This document shows positions 9,425 to 18,322 of a stretch of 64,000 nucleotides of DNA, in pieces. Origin of the DNA: Paradevosia sp036499825 (GTDB taxonomy: Bacteria > Pseudomonadota > Alphaproteobacteria > Rhizobiales > Devosiaceae); the NCBI GenBank assembly GCA_036499825.1, contig DASYCZ010000037.1, positions 1-64,000 of the forward strand. Reading direction: 5' to 3'. The notes beneath the pieces are model-generated. The model saw only the letters and a program-made list of their open reading frames with translations, had not been told where the DNA came from and ran no database searches. Positions within the stretch are counted from its first letter, which is position 1. The number at the start of each line of letters is the position of its first letter. Position numbers and translations under genes: made by a program.

Positions 9425-9453
9425 GGCTGCGCACGAGGTGGTCGCGCGCAGCC
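9425..9453 (-). terminator. Hairpin downstream of the GHL6/ABC operon
   Basis: GGCTGCGC at 9425-9432 and GCGCAGCC at 9446-9453 form an 8-bp perfect stem with a 13-nt loop, starting 8 nt after the stop codon of the glycoside hydrolase gene. There is no T-run, so termination by this hairpin is uncertain. Confidence 0.35.
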
Positions 9454-9460
9454 CGCATGA

Positions 9461-11542
9461 TCAGCGTGACGCCTTACCCACGCTCACCACCTCGAAGGCA
9501 TTCACCGGCGGGAGATTGAACCAGGTGTAGCCGTCTTGGTCAGGAGAGGTTGGGTCAAGGCTGGCGCCGCTGATGAGGGCTTTGGCAGAACCGGCGACGC
9601 CCCGGATGCCAAGCTTGAGGCCGTGGACGGCCGCGGGGTCCTCATAAAGGTTGTTGCGCTGGCCGCCATAGTTGATGACGTGCACCATCAGCCGATGAGT
9701 GTCGGGCTGTTCGAGGACCGATACCTCCAGGGAGCCATTGCCCACGAGCTTGACCGGGGCGGGCGGGATGTATCGGGTGATGAGATCGGTAACGAAGGTC
9801 CTGAGATCGGGCAGGCTGTCGCGATAATACTGCCAGTCGGGATGCCAGGGGATGAAGATGGCGCGACCCTTGCCGTGCTTCCCGATGATGGCGCCCGGCA
9901 GCGTGCTCTCGAAATCCGGGAAGCATAGTTCGGGAGGCCCGAAACGCTGCGGCGGCAAGACGGTCAGCAGGGTCTCGGCACCGTCCCTGGCGGTGGCCAC
10001 GTGATAGCGGCCATCGAGCATCATCAGCTTGACGCCGGGTAACGGCAGCTCACCGTCCTTGATGCGCAGATAGGCGCCCTTCATGCGTTCGCGCTGGTGC
10101 GGGATGCCGGTGATCGGCAAGCTCTTGAGCGCCGGCTCCGAGCGCGGCCGGCCGACGGCGTCGTATAGTCCGGTCTCGCCCGTGGTGACGAGGGTCCCCC
10201 CCTGCTCCACATAGGCATCAAGTGCCGCCGCCTCGGCGTCGCCAAGGCAACCGATATTGGGCATCAGGATGGCGGCGTAGCGCTTGAGCTTTTCGAGGCC
10301 ACCCTCGGCTTCGACCTGTTCGTCGAGCACCAGGTCGAAGGGAATACGGGCTTCGGTCAACATGCGGTAGGCGCCGCGGAACGAGGCCTGGCCGAGATCG
10401 CCGGTGCGGGTAGCCTTGCGATGGGTATCCTGCTTCAGGGAATCGTAGAGCGCGACTTTGGCAATGGAGCGCAGCCCCTGGTAGTCGGCCTCGTGCTGGC
10501 CATGCCAATGGAAAAGCCTCGAGACATGGCCGAAAGCCTTCTTGTCGTCCTGCTCCATGACGCCGAGCAGGTAGAAATCCAGCGTCGCCCCATGGGCCAG
10601 TTGCTGGGCGCCACGAATATCCTGATAAGCGCCGGTTTCGGAGGCGAAGCGCCAGGCAAAGTCGATGAAATTGGCCGAGGTCGATGAAACGATCTTGCCC
10701 TCACCATAGGCAGCGCCCCACTTGGCCTGCTCGCCGGCCTGATAGGGCCATTCCGGCTGCGGCCGGTCGACGGCACGCTGCGTCTCCAGCCGGATGAGGT
10801 CGGAAGCACCGCGGTGACCGGTCACGGCTACCTTTGGATTGACCTGCTTGATGTGGTTGTAGATGCGCTGCCGCAGGTCGAGCGTCGTCCACTGCTTGAA
10901 GTCGAGGTAATCGCGGTAATAGGGGTCGGAGTAGTCTTCTTTCTGCGGCAGATCATGACCATAATGTTCGCGAAAGCGGCGGCGGCCGGCATCCGACATG
11001 CCGATGCCGAAATACTGGCCCGAATAGGTGAAGTTGGTATAGCCGAACATGTTGAAGAAGACGCCGTCGACATCATACTTGCCGAGGGCTTCCGAGATGA
11101 TCTGGAAGGCATAGTCGTTATACCAGCCGCCATTGACGCAAGCCTGATAAGTGCCGTTGTATTCGAGCGGTTCGCCCTTCTCGTTGTGAACGAACCACTC
11201 GGGATGGGCCTCATAGGCGAGCCGCGTCGCCTTCGACATATCGAACCGCCCCACCAGCGACAGGCCCTCGGCATGGGCGGCCTCGATGGCATCCCCCAGC
11301 GCATCGCCCTGCATCTTGGGATTGACTGCATGCAAAGCCAGCTTGGTGGGATAGAAGGCATAGATGCCGCCGATATTGTAGAGCAGCACGTCGGCGCCGA
11401 AGGCCTTTACCTCCTTGGCGAGCTGGCGCTGGTCATACAGCGCATCCACCTGTCGCAGGTTGGTCTGCACCATGCGGTATGGGCGCTGCCACCATGCCAG
11501 CCCACTCCGCGTTGCACTCGACCCGATCGCTCTGTCGTCCAT
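9461..11542 (-). CDS. GHL6-like glycoside hydrolase with beta-galactosidase trimerisation-like domain
   Basis: A 693-residue, probably cytosolic protein. Residues 15 to about 330 look like the TIM barrel of hypothetical glycoside hydrolase family GHL6: WWQRPYRMVQTNLRQVDA, then EVKAFGADVLLYNIGGIYAFYP, the PEWFVHNEKGEPL segment, CVNGGWYNDYAF and VDGVFFNMFGYTN. The second half has a class I glutamine-amidotransferase-like fold (YAAILMPNIGCLGDAEAAALDAY) like the trimerisation domain of GH42 beta-galactosidases, then a C-terminal beta domain. No signal peptide is visible, so its substrate must be imported, consistent with the ABC transporter genes directly upstream in the same operon. ATG 11542 is chosen; an upstream extension is out-of-frame shadow of the ATPase gene. 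The sugar is unknown. Confidence 0.82.
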   Translation of the reverse strand: MDDRAIGSSATRSGLAWWQRPYRMVQTNLRQVDALYDQRQLAKEVKAFGADVLLYNIGGIYAFYPTKLALHAVNPKMQGDALGDAIEAAHAEGLSLVGRFDMSKATRLAYEAHPEWFVHNEKGEPLEYNGTYQACVNGGWYNDYAFQIISEALGKYDVDGVFFNMFGYTNFTYSGQYFGIGMSDAGRRRFREHYGHDLPQKEDYSDPYYRDYLDFKQWTTLDLRQRIYNHIKQVNPKVAVTGHRGASDLIRLETQRAVDRPQPEWPYQAGEQAKWGAAYGEGKIVSSTSANFIDFAWRFASETGAYQDIRGAQQLAHGATLDFYLLGVMEQDDKKAFGHVSRLFHWHGQHEADYQGLRSIAKVALYDSLKQDTHRKATRTGDLGQASFRGAYRMLTEARIPFDLVLDEQVEAEGGLEKLKRYAAILMPNIGCLGDAEAAALDAYVEQGGTLVTTGETGLYDAVGRPRSEPALKSLPITGIPHQRERMKGAYLRIKDGELPLPGVKLMMLDGRYHVATARDGAETLLTVLPPQRFGPPELCFPDFESTLPGAIIGKHGKGRAIFIPWHPDWQYYRDSLPDLRTFVTDLITRYIPPAPVKLVGNGSLEVSVLEQPDTHRLMVHVINYGGQRNNLYEDPAAVHGLKLGIRGVAGSAKALISGASLDPTSPDQDGYTWFNLPPVNAFEVVSVGKASR

Positions 11543-11579
11543 CTGTCTTTGCTTTCCTGTCTCGAGAATTGGTTGGCCG

Positions 11580-12632
11580 TTACATCGCGGCGGCGCCGGC
11601 GAGCGGCAGGGTTTCGGCATAGTGGCAGGCCGAGGACTGACCATCCCCAAGCGGCCGCAACGGCGGGGTCGTCGTCCGGCACAAATCCGTGGCGTAGCGG
11701 CAGCGTGGATGGAAAGCGCAACCCGACGGCAGGTTGGCGACATCGGCCACTTCACCCGGCAGGCGGATGCGCGCGCCGTGCCGGCGAAGGCGCGGATCGG
11801 GGCGCGGCACGGCCGAAAGCAGCGCCTCGGTGTAGGGATGACGGGGCGTGCTGAACAGAGTGCGCGTCGGCGCGATCTCAACCAGCTTGCCCGCATACAT
11901 CACCGCGACGCGGTCGCAGATGTGCTGGATGACAGCGAGATCGTGACCGACGAACAGATAAGTCAGGCCGAACTCGCGCTTGAGCTCACGCAGCAAGCGC
12001 AGAATCTGGGCCTGCACGGAGACATCGAGCGCCGAGACGGCTTCGTCGCAGACGACGAAAGCCGGATTGAGCGCCAGCGCACGGGCAATCCCGATGCGCT
12101 GGCGCTCGCCGCCCGAAAAGGCGTGCGGATAGCGGCGGATATATTCCGGCCTGAGACCAACGCGGCGAAGCAGCGTCGAGACACGGTCGTTGATCTCGTC
12201 TTTGGCCACGCCATTATAGGCGAGGCTCTCGCCGATGATCTCCCCGACCGGCAGGCGCGGATTGAGCGAGGCGTTCGGATCCTGGAAGACCATGCGCATA
12301 TCGCGGCGAATGGCCTTGAGTTCGGAGCGGTTGGCGCTACGGACATCCACCTCCTCGCCGTTCGAGCGACGAAAACGGATGGAGCCGGAGGTGGGCTCGA
12401 CGACGCGCAATAGTGCACGGCCCGTAGTGGTCTTGCCGCAACCGCTTTCGCCCACGAGGCCGAGCGTTTCGCCCTGTTTCACCTCGAATGTGATGCCGTC
12501 CACCGCCTTGACGTAGCCGACCGTGCGACGCAGCAATCCCCTGGTGATCGGGAAATGCACCTTGAGGTCTTCAACCTTGAGGATGGCGGGCGCGGCGCCG
12601 ACGGGGGAAGTAATGGGAGCCATGTCGTTCAT
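11580..12632 (-). CDS. Oligopeptide/oligosaccharide ABC transporter ATPase (OppF-like)
   Basis: This 350-residue ATPase energises the importer encoded by the operon. Walker A GESGCGKTTT starts at residue 61, the signature is FSGGERQRIGIARAL and Walker B is FVVCDEAVSALDV. The C-terminal oligopeptide-type extension binds a cluster through its cysteines (GCAFHPRCRYATDLC), as in OppF/DppF. The start codon overlaps the stop of the preceding ATPase gene in an ATGA arrangement, showing translational coupling. The glycoside hydrolase follows after 37 nt. Confidence 0.95.
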   Translation of the reverse strand: MNDMAPITSPVGAAPAILKVEDLKVHFPITRGLLRRTVGYVKAVDGITFEVKQGETLGLVGESGCGKTTTGRALLRVVEPTSGSIRFRRSNGEEVDVRSANRSELKAIRRDMRMVFQDPNASLNPRLPVGEIIGESLAYNGVAKDEINDRVSTLLRRVGLRPEYIRRYPHAFSGGERQRIGIARALALNPAFVVCDEAVSALDVSVQAQILRLLRELKREFGLTYLFVGHDLAVIQHICDRVAVMYAGKLVEIAPTRTLFSTPRHPYTEALLSAVPRPDPRLRRHGARIRLPGEVADVANLPSGCAFHPRCRYATDLCRTTTPPLRPLGDGQSSACHYAETLPLAGAAAM

Positions 12633-13684
12633 CGGACGGCCTCCCCGCCGGATGGCAGCGGCAGCTTGGCGACATTCTCATGCAGGAGGCAACGGACCTC
12701 CGAGCCATCGGGCAGTTCGGTGCGCCTGGGATCGATGCGATCGCAGATGCCGGGCATCATCTCGCGGCAACGCGGATGAAAACTGCAGCCGGCCGGACGG
12801 TTGAGCGGGCTGGGGACCATGCCCTCGATGGTATCGAGATCCTCGCCGACGTGGATGCCGAGGCGCGGAATGGAGCGCAGCAGGCCGCGCGTATAGGGAT
12901 GCTTGGGATCATGGAAAACCCCATCTACACCGGAGCGTTCGACGACACGACCGAGATACATCACCGCGACATTGTCGGCGATTTCGGCAACGACGCCGAG
13001 ATCGTGGGTGATGAACAGCACCGCCATACCGAACTCGGCCTGCAGTTCCTTGATCAGGTCGAGGATGACGGCCTGCGTGGTGACGTCGAGCGCAGTGGTC
13101 GGCTCATCGGCGATGAGCAAGCGCGGCTTGCATGACAGCGCCAATGCGATCATGGCGCGCTGGCGCATGCCACCGGAGAGCTGGAAGGGATAGGCGTTGA
13201 GCCGTTCCTCCGGCCGGGGCATGCCGACGCGCTTCAGGATCTCGATAGCCCGGTCGCGAGCTTCGCGCTTGCCGACCTTCATGTGCAGCCTGATGGCATC
13301 CATGATCTGCGAACCGATGGTCTGCACGGGCCCGAGCGAGGTCATCGGCTCCTGGAAGATCATGGCGATCTCCTTGCCGCGAATGGCCCGGATCTCCTCG
13401 CCCTTCGGGTCCATTTTCGCCAGATCGACCATGCTGCCGTCGGCCTTGCGGAAGGTCATGTTGCCTTCGACGACCTTGCCGGGCGGCGAAACGATGCGCA
13501 GGATCGAACGGGCCATCATCGATTTGCCACAACCGGATTCACCAACGACGCAGACGGTTTCGCCGTCGTGGATGGTCAGGTCGGCCCCATCGACGGCGCG
13601 AATGGGATTGGTGCCCACGCCGAAATAGGTCTTGAGACCGCTGATGGTCAGCAATGGTGCGGGAAGTGATGCCTCAATTGCCAT
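12629..13684 (-). CDS. Oligopeptide/oligosaccharide ABC transporter ATPase (OppD-like)
   Basis: The first of two ATPases, 351 residues, pairing with the OppF-like subunit. Walker A GESGCGKS is at about residues 48-55, the Q-loop is FQEPMTSLGPVQTIGSQI, the signature LSGGMRQRAMIALAL and Walker B LLIADEPTTALDV. The C-terminal extension has GCSFHPRCREMMPGIC, four-cysteine like. ATG 13684 is chosen (N-terminus MAIEASLPAPLL), giving an 11-nt overlap with the permease gene; an ATG at 13699 is the alternative. Its stop overlaps the next gene by four bases. Confidence 0.94.
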   Translation of the reverse strand: MAIEASLPAPLLTISGLKTYFGVGTNPIRAVDGADLTIHDGETVCVVGESGCGKSMMARSILRIVSPPGKVVEGNMTFRKADGSMVDLAKMDPKGEEIRAIRGKEIAMIFQEPMTSLGPVQTIGSQIMDAIRLHMKVGKREARDRAIEILKRVGMPRPEERLNAYPFQLSGGMRQRAMIALALSCKPRLLIADEPTTALDVTTQAVILDLIKELQAEFGMAVLFITHDLGVVAEIADNVAVMYLGRVVERSGVDGVFHDPKHPYTRGLLRSIPRLGIHVGEDLDTIEGMVPSPLNRPAGCSFHPRCREMMPGICDRIDPRRTELPDGSEVRCLLHENVAKLPLPSGGEAVR

Positions 13685-14822
13685 AGGGATCCGCCGCATC
13701 GATCAGGCCATCGCCCAGAAAATTCATCGAAAGCACCGCCACCACGATCGCCGCCCCCGGCAGGAACAGCCACGGCGCCGAAGCCACGGAACGCACGTTT
13801 TGCGCTTCCTGCAGCAGCACGCCCCAGCTCACTACCGGTGGCTTCAAGCCGATGCCGATAAAGCTCAGCGAGGTTTCCGCCAGGATCATCGCCGGAATGG
13901 CGAGCGTGACGGAGGCAACGATGTGGCTGAGGAACGATGGCACCAGATGCCTGCGAATGATGGCCATCTCGCCCAGGCCATCGAGCCGCGCGGCGGTAAC
14001 GAAATCCTCGTGCTTGAGCGCCATGAACTTGCCGCGCACTTCGCGGGCAAGGCCGGTCCAGCCGATCAGCGACAGGATGACGGTGATGGCGAAATAGACC
14101 TGCAGCGGCGTCCAGGTTTGCGGGATCGCGGCGGCGAGGCCCATCCAGAGCGGAATCGTCGGGATCGATTGCAGGAACTCGATCAGCCGCTGGATCAAAT
14201 TGTCCACAGTGCCGCCGATGAAACCCGAAATGCCACCCAGAATGATGCCCAGAACCAGGCTCATGGCGACGCCGATGAGGCCGATCGACATGGAGATGCG
14301 GGTCCCGTGAATGGTACGGCTCAGGGTATCCCGCCCCAGACGATCGGCGCCGAACAGATACATGGGATCATTCGGATTGACCGGCACCAGGAAATGCACA
14401 TCGGTGGGGATAAGACCGAAGAGTTGGTACGGCTGCCCCTTGCCGAAGAACGCTACGGATACGGGCTTGCTGGGATCGGGCGCGAATGTCCTTCGGAACG
14501 ACACCGGATCGGTCTTGCTGACGAAACCGTCGACATGCGGATCGAAACGCCAGCCATTGGCATCGGACGTGAACAGATGCAGCGGCTGCGGCTGCGCGTA
14601 GGCATAGCGGGCATTGTAGTAATCGGCGGAGAACGGCGCCAGGAATTCGGCGAAGATGGCGACCAGGTAGATGAGAATGACGACCACGCCGGCGGTCATC
14701 GCCACCTTGTTGCGACGGAAGCGCCACCAGATCAGCTGCCACTGACCGGCCACCTGCTCCTTGTATTCGGCTTCCGGCACAGGCTTGGCGGTGACGCCGG
14801 CATCGATGACATGTTCGGTCAT
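13674..14822 (-). CDS. Oligopeptide/oligosaccharide ABC transporter permease (OppC-like)
   Basis: A 382-residue inner-membrane permease. Residue 1 to about 130 holds one transmembrane helix (VAMTAGVVVILIYLVAIFAEFLAPF) and a long periplasmic insert (NARYAYAQPQPLHLFTSD onward) that is typical of the group transporting oligosaccharides in rhizobia and Thermotoga. The DppC-like core follows, with LGRDTLSRTIHGTRISMSIG and the cytosolic EAA-type loop VTAARLDGLGEMAIIRRHL. It pairs with the OppB-like subunit encoded 10 nt upstream. The start is ATG. Confidence 0.94.
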   Translation of the reverse strand: MTEHVIDAGVTAKPVPEAEYKEQVAGQWQLIWWRFRRNKVAMTAGVVVILIYLVAIFAEFLAPFSADYYNARYAYAQPQPLHLFTSDANGWRFDPHVDGFVSKTDPVSFRRTFAPDPSKPVSVAFFGKGQPYQLFGLIPTDVHFLVPVNPNDPMYLFGADRLGRDTLSRTIHGTRISMSIGLIGVAMSLVLGIILGGISGFIGGTVDNLIQRLIEFLQSIPTIPLWMGLAAAIPQTWTPLQVYFAITVILSLIGWTGLAREVRGKFMALKHEDFVTAARLDGLGEMAIIRRHLVPSFLSHIVASVTLAIPAMILAETSLSFIGIGLKPPVVSWGVLLQEAQNVRSVASAPWLFLPGAAIVVAVLSMNFLGDGLIDAADPYGN

Positions 14823-14832
14823 GGCGCGCCCC

Positions 14833-15819
14833 TCAGCTATAGCGGATGCGCGGATCGAGCCACGCCAGCAGGATGTCGGAAACCAGCGTGCCGATCACGG
14901 TGAGCGTCGACAACAGCAGGATGAAGGCACCGGCGAGATACATGTCCTGCGTAAGCAACGACCGCAGCAGCATGGGTCCCGAAGTCGGCAGGTTGAGGAC
15001 GATCGCGGTGATGGTGGCGCCGGATACGAGCCCGGGCAGCACCCAGCCGACGGTCGAAACGAACGGGTTCAACGCGACGCGTACGGGATATTTGAGCAGC
15101 AGCGTGCGCTCGGGATGGCCCATGGCGCGGGCGGTGACGACATAGGGCTTGTTCAGCTCATCAAGCAGGTTTGCCCGCATGATGCGGATGAGGCTGGCGG
15201 TGCCGCCCATGCCCAGGACAATGACGGGTATCCACAGATGGCCGAGCAAATCCCAGACGCGGCCAAGGCTCCAGTCGGCATTCTCGAAGGCCGGGGAAAA
15301 CAGGCCGCCGACGGTCTGGCCCAGGTAACGGAACGACAGATACATGAGGATCAGCGCGATGAGGAAATGTGGAATAGCCAGGCCTATGAAGCCGACGAAT
15401 GTCGCCACATGCGCGCCGGCAGAATTCTTGCGGATGGCCGAATAGATGCCGATCGGAAAGGCCACGATCCAGATGAAAAGGAGCGTGAAGATCGACAGCA
15501 CCAGGGTCAGGCCCATGCGCTCGTAGATCAGGGTGGCGACCGGACGGTTCCACTCGAAGGACTGGCCGAAATCGCCGTTGAGAACGATGTTGGAGATCCA
15601 CTTCCAGTACTGGATGTAGAAGGGCTGTCCGAGGCCATAGCGCTCGCGCATGCCGTCGACGAAGGCCTGGTTGACCTGCACGCCTTCATTGCTGAGGCCG
15701 GCGACCATGGTGCTGAGATAGTCGCCTGGCGGCAACTGGATGATCACGAAGGTCAGGATCGAGATCAGGATCAGCGTGGCGACCATGTAGCCAAGCCGTC
15801 TCAAGAGATATGTGAGCAT
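14833..15819 (-). CDS. Oligopeptide/oligosaccharide ABC transporter permease (OppB-like)
   Basis: A 328-residue permease beginning MLTYLLRRLGYMVATLILIS, the standard OppB/DppB N-terminus. A periplasmic segment follows (GLGQPFYIQYWKWISNIV), then five more membrane helices with the EAA loop YVVTARAMGHPERTLLLKYPV. ATG 15819 is preferred because GGAGG lies 5-6 nt upstream; a TTG at 15852 would add residues with no family support. It sits 57 nt after the binding-protein gene in the same operon. Confidence 0.95.
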   Translation of the reverse strand: MLTYLLRRLGYMVATLILISILTFVIIQLPPGDYLSTMVAGLSNEGVQVNQAFVDGMRERYGLGQPFYIQYWKWISNIVLNGDFGQSFEWNRPVATLIYERMGLTLVLSIFTLLFIWIVAFPIGIYSAIRKNSAGAHVATFVGFIGLAIPHFLIALILMYLSFRYLGQTVGGLFSPAFENADWSLGRVWDLLGHLWIPVIVLGMGGTASLIRIMRANLLDELNKPYVVTARAMGHPERTLLLKYPVRVALNPFVSTVGWVLPGLVSGATITAIVLNLPTSGPMLLRSLLTQDMYLAGAFILLLSTLTVIGTLVSDILLAWLDPRIRYS

Positions 15820-15876
15820 GGCGTCCTCCAGGTCGGTAGACGCGGCGAGCAATATCGCCGCGTCCGAGCGTGAGGC

Positions 15877-17814
15877 TTATTGCGCCTTGATGTACCAGGT
15901 CGGCAGGTTCAGCGGCGCCGGCGTCGGGTAGATGGCGGAGTCGATCATCTTGTCCGGGACGTTGCCGAGGCGATCGGCAGCGATGGCATAGGTGCCGGTC
16001 AGCAGTGAAATGCCGAAGCTGCGGAACTGATCGCGCGCAATGCCGATGACCTGCTTGAACAGCTCGGTCTGCTTGGCTTCGTCAGCCGTCGCAAGCGCCT
16101 CGTCATAGAGTTTCAGTTGCTGCTTGGTGGCCTCGTCCGGCTCGATGCCGCGCTTGTCGCCATTGTACCAGTAAGACCACGGCACGGCGTAAAGCGCGTT
16201 GTCGTTGATCGGCACGTAAAGGCGGGGATTGAGCAGTTCATTGAGGCCGCCGGCGCCGACGTTGGACATGGCCTCGTCCTGGTTGGCAACCTGCCGTTCA
16301 CGGTAAAGCGCGCTGTCGATGGTGTTGATCTGCATGTCGACGCCAACGGCTTTCCAATAGCCCTGGATGAGCTGCAGGCTGTCGATCTGCTGCGTGGTGT
16401 CGGTGCGTACGTCCACCTTGATGGAGAGCGGCTGGCCGTTGGCCATGAGGCGGATACCGTTGCCGTCCTTCTTGGTGAGGCCCAGTGCATCGAGCATCTG
16501 GTTGGCCTTGGCGGGATCGTATTCGGTGTACTGCTTGGCGAACGTTTCGTCGTAGAACTGCGATTCAGGACGCGGCGCCACCTGGTAGGGCTCCCCCTGC
16601 CCCACATAGATCAGGTCGATCAGTTCCGGACGGTTGATGGCGTAGCTGAGCGCGATGCGGAAGTCCTTGTTGTCGAACAGGGCCCGCTTGGTGTCGTCCT
16701 GAACGGTCAGGTTCAGGTGGATGGCGTGGGCGGCGGAGACGTCTGCGCTCAGATCGATGAAGTGATATTTGCCGGCCTGCTGGTTATCGAACAGGGTGGG
16801 CTTGTCGGCGATGCCAAAGTTCTGCGGGTGGTAGTCGAAATCGATCTGCCCGTTCATGACCATCAGCTTGAGGACTTCCGGATCGCCCACGATCGGCAGC
16901 ACGACCTCATCGATATAGGGCAGCTGGTTCTGCGCGGTATCGACCTTCCAATAGTAGGGATTGCGGCTTGCCACGACCTGTGAGCTGGAGCCGTCATAGG
17001 GCTGGGTGACATTCCACGGATTGAGTGTGGGCAGGTCGGGATTGAGCCATTGCGCGAAGCTGCTGCCGACGGGACCACCGACCTTTTGCGTAAACAGATC
17101 GACCCAGGAGGTGACGCCTGCCGCCTTCATCAGTGCAGGCAGTCCCGCCTCATTGTATTTGGGCATGAACTGCTTGGCATAGTGCATGGGCGCAATCGTC
17201 GGCTGGCTGTTGCCTGAAGCCATCTGCTGCAGAAACAGGCCATAGGGGGCGACGAACTTGAAGGACACCGTCTGGTCGTCGACCTTGGTGACGGTCGCCG
17301 GCTTGCCGCCGTTCTGGACGTTCGCGCCGGGCCCGCCGGGGAACAGTTCGGTATTCATGGCCATGTCGTTGAACCAGAACACGACGTCATCGGCGGTGAC
17401 CGGCTCGCCATCGCTCCACTTCATGCCCTTGCGCAGCTTGAAGGTGAATTCGGTGCTGTCGTCATTGGCAGTCCAGGATTCGGCGATGTTTGGCACGACC
17501 TTGCCACCCTCGGGCGCAAAGCGGACCAGTGGTTCGTAACCGATGATGCGATTGAGCCAGCCATAACCGCGATCGGTGCCGCCGAGCAGGTCGGTGCGCA
17601 TGGAGCCGCCATAGGTGCCCACTTCATTGAGCGGCGTCAGCACCAGCGGTTCGGACGGTACGCGCTGGTCGACGGGCGGCAGGCTGCCGGCATCGACCTT
17701 GGCCTGCAATACCGGCGCCTGGTTGAACGCCCAGGCCGGCGTTGCCGACAGGAGCAAGAGCCCTGCAAGCAGGCCGAGTGTCGTGACCCGGCCGAAACCC
17801 CTTGTTGTGTTCAC
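15877..17814 (-). CDS. ABC transporter family-5 substrate-binding protein
   Basis: A 645-residue periplasmic binding protein with a Sec signal peptide (TTLGLLAGLLLLSATPAWA, cleavage near residue 29). The mature part has PNIAESWTANDDSTEFTFKLRKGMKWSDGEPVTADDV, shortened here to its recognisable pieces NIAESW and KLRKGMKWSDG, and the family-5 lobe with DFRIALSYAINRPELIDLI. The N-terminal LTPLNEVGTYGGSMR stretch marks the long subgroup often associated with oligosaccharide uptake rather than peptides. GTG 17814 is the start, backed by AGGAGG at 7-nt spacing. Its large length (usual 500-550) also fits that subgroup. Confidence 0.94.
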   Translation of the reverse strand: MNTTRGFGRVTTLGLLAGLLLLSATPAWAFNQAPVLQAKVDAGSLPPVDQRVPSEPLVLTPLNEVGTYGGSMRTDLLGGTDRGYGWLNRIIGYEPLVRFAPEGGKVVPNIAESWTANDDSTEFTFKLRKGMKWSDGEPVTADDVVFWFNDMAMNTELFPGGPGANVQNGGKPATVTKVDDQTVSFKFVAPYGLFLQQMASGNSQPTIAPMHYAKQFMPKYNEAGLPALMKAAGVTSWVDLFTQKVGGPVGSSFAQWLNPDLPTLNPWNVTQPYDGSSSQVVASRNPYYWKVDTAQNQLPYIDEVVLPIVGDPEVLKLMVMNGQIDFDYHPQNFGIADKPTLFDNQQAGKYHFIDLSADVSAAHAIHLNLTVQDDTKRALFDNKDFRIALSYAINRPELIDLIYVGQGEPYQVAPRPESQFYDETFAKQYTEYDPAKANQMLDALGLTKKDGNGIRLMANGQPLSIKVDVRTDTTQQIDSLQLIQGYWKAVGVDMQINTIDSALYRERQVANQDEAMSNVGAGGLNELLNPRLYVPINDNALYAVPWSYWYNGDKRGIEPDEATKQQLKLYDEALATADEAKQTELFKQVIGIARDQFRSFGISLLTGTYAIAADRLGNVPDKMIDSAIYPTPAPLNLPTWYIKAQ

Positions 17815-17881
17815 GTCTTTCCTCCTCTTGCGGCCGTTTCGGCCTGCTCCTCTCCGATGGCGCTTGGCGCGCTCTGCCGGA

Positions 17882-18301
17882 TTATGGCTTGAAGATCATG
17901 GTCGGCAGCAAATGGGCGATTTTCCAGCCATCCGCATCCTTGCGGAACCTGAAGGCCAAATCTCCCACATTGGTGATCGGCGGCGTCGCGACCGTGCCGT
18001 CGGCGCGTTTGGGACCACGCAGCGGTACGAAGCACGCCGTGCCAGTACCTTCGAATTCCGACTGGATGTCCACCAGGACATTCGTCACGAGATGACGGGA
18101 GATGTCGGTGACGGCGCGCTGATCGAGCGCGTCGCGGATGGCCTGCCGGCCTGTCACGGGCTTGCCGCCGCGCACCCAGGTGGCGTCATCGGTGAACAGC
18201 GCGGCGGTTTCGTCATAACGCCCCTGGTCCATCAGGCTATAGCAGGCGACGGCCAGACGATGACATTCTCGCTCGGCATCGTGTTGAACAGTATGCAGCA
18301 T
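17882..18301 (-). CDS. NTF2-like (SnoaL/ring-dioxygenase beta-type) protein
   Basis: A 139-residue protein with the cone-fold pattern of the NTF2/SnoaL superfamily: an N-terminal helix (ACYSLMDQGRYDETAALFTDDATW), then GRQAIRDALDQRAVTDISRHLVTN and a C-terminal sheet ending GDLAFRFRKDADGWKIAHL. Members of this fold are small enzymes (isomerases, dehydratases, hydrolases) or ligand binders. It is co-transcribed between the dehydrogenase and the binding protein, with GGGAGG just upstream of its ATG. Its reaction in the pathway is unknown. Confidence 0.85.
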   Translation of the reverse strand: MLHTVQHDAERECHRLAVACYSLMDQGRYDETAALFTDDATWVRGGKPVTGRQAIRDALDQRAVTDISRHLVTNVLVDIQSEFEGTGTACFVPLRGPKRADGTVATPPITNVGDLAFRFRKDADGWKIAHLLPTMIFKP

Positions 18302-18322
18302 GTGTTCCTCCCTGCCGGCCGT

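Noticed and set aside
10814..15873. Long open frames opposite the ABC transporter operon (for example 10814-11854, 13632-14903 and 14761-15873).
   Set aside because: They run antisense to well-supported genes, have biased composition, and show no domain. They are shadows of high-GC coding DNA.
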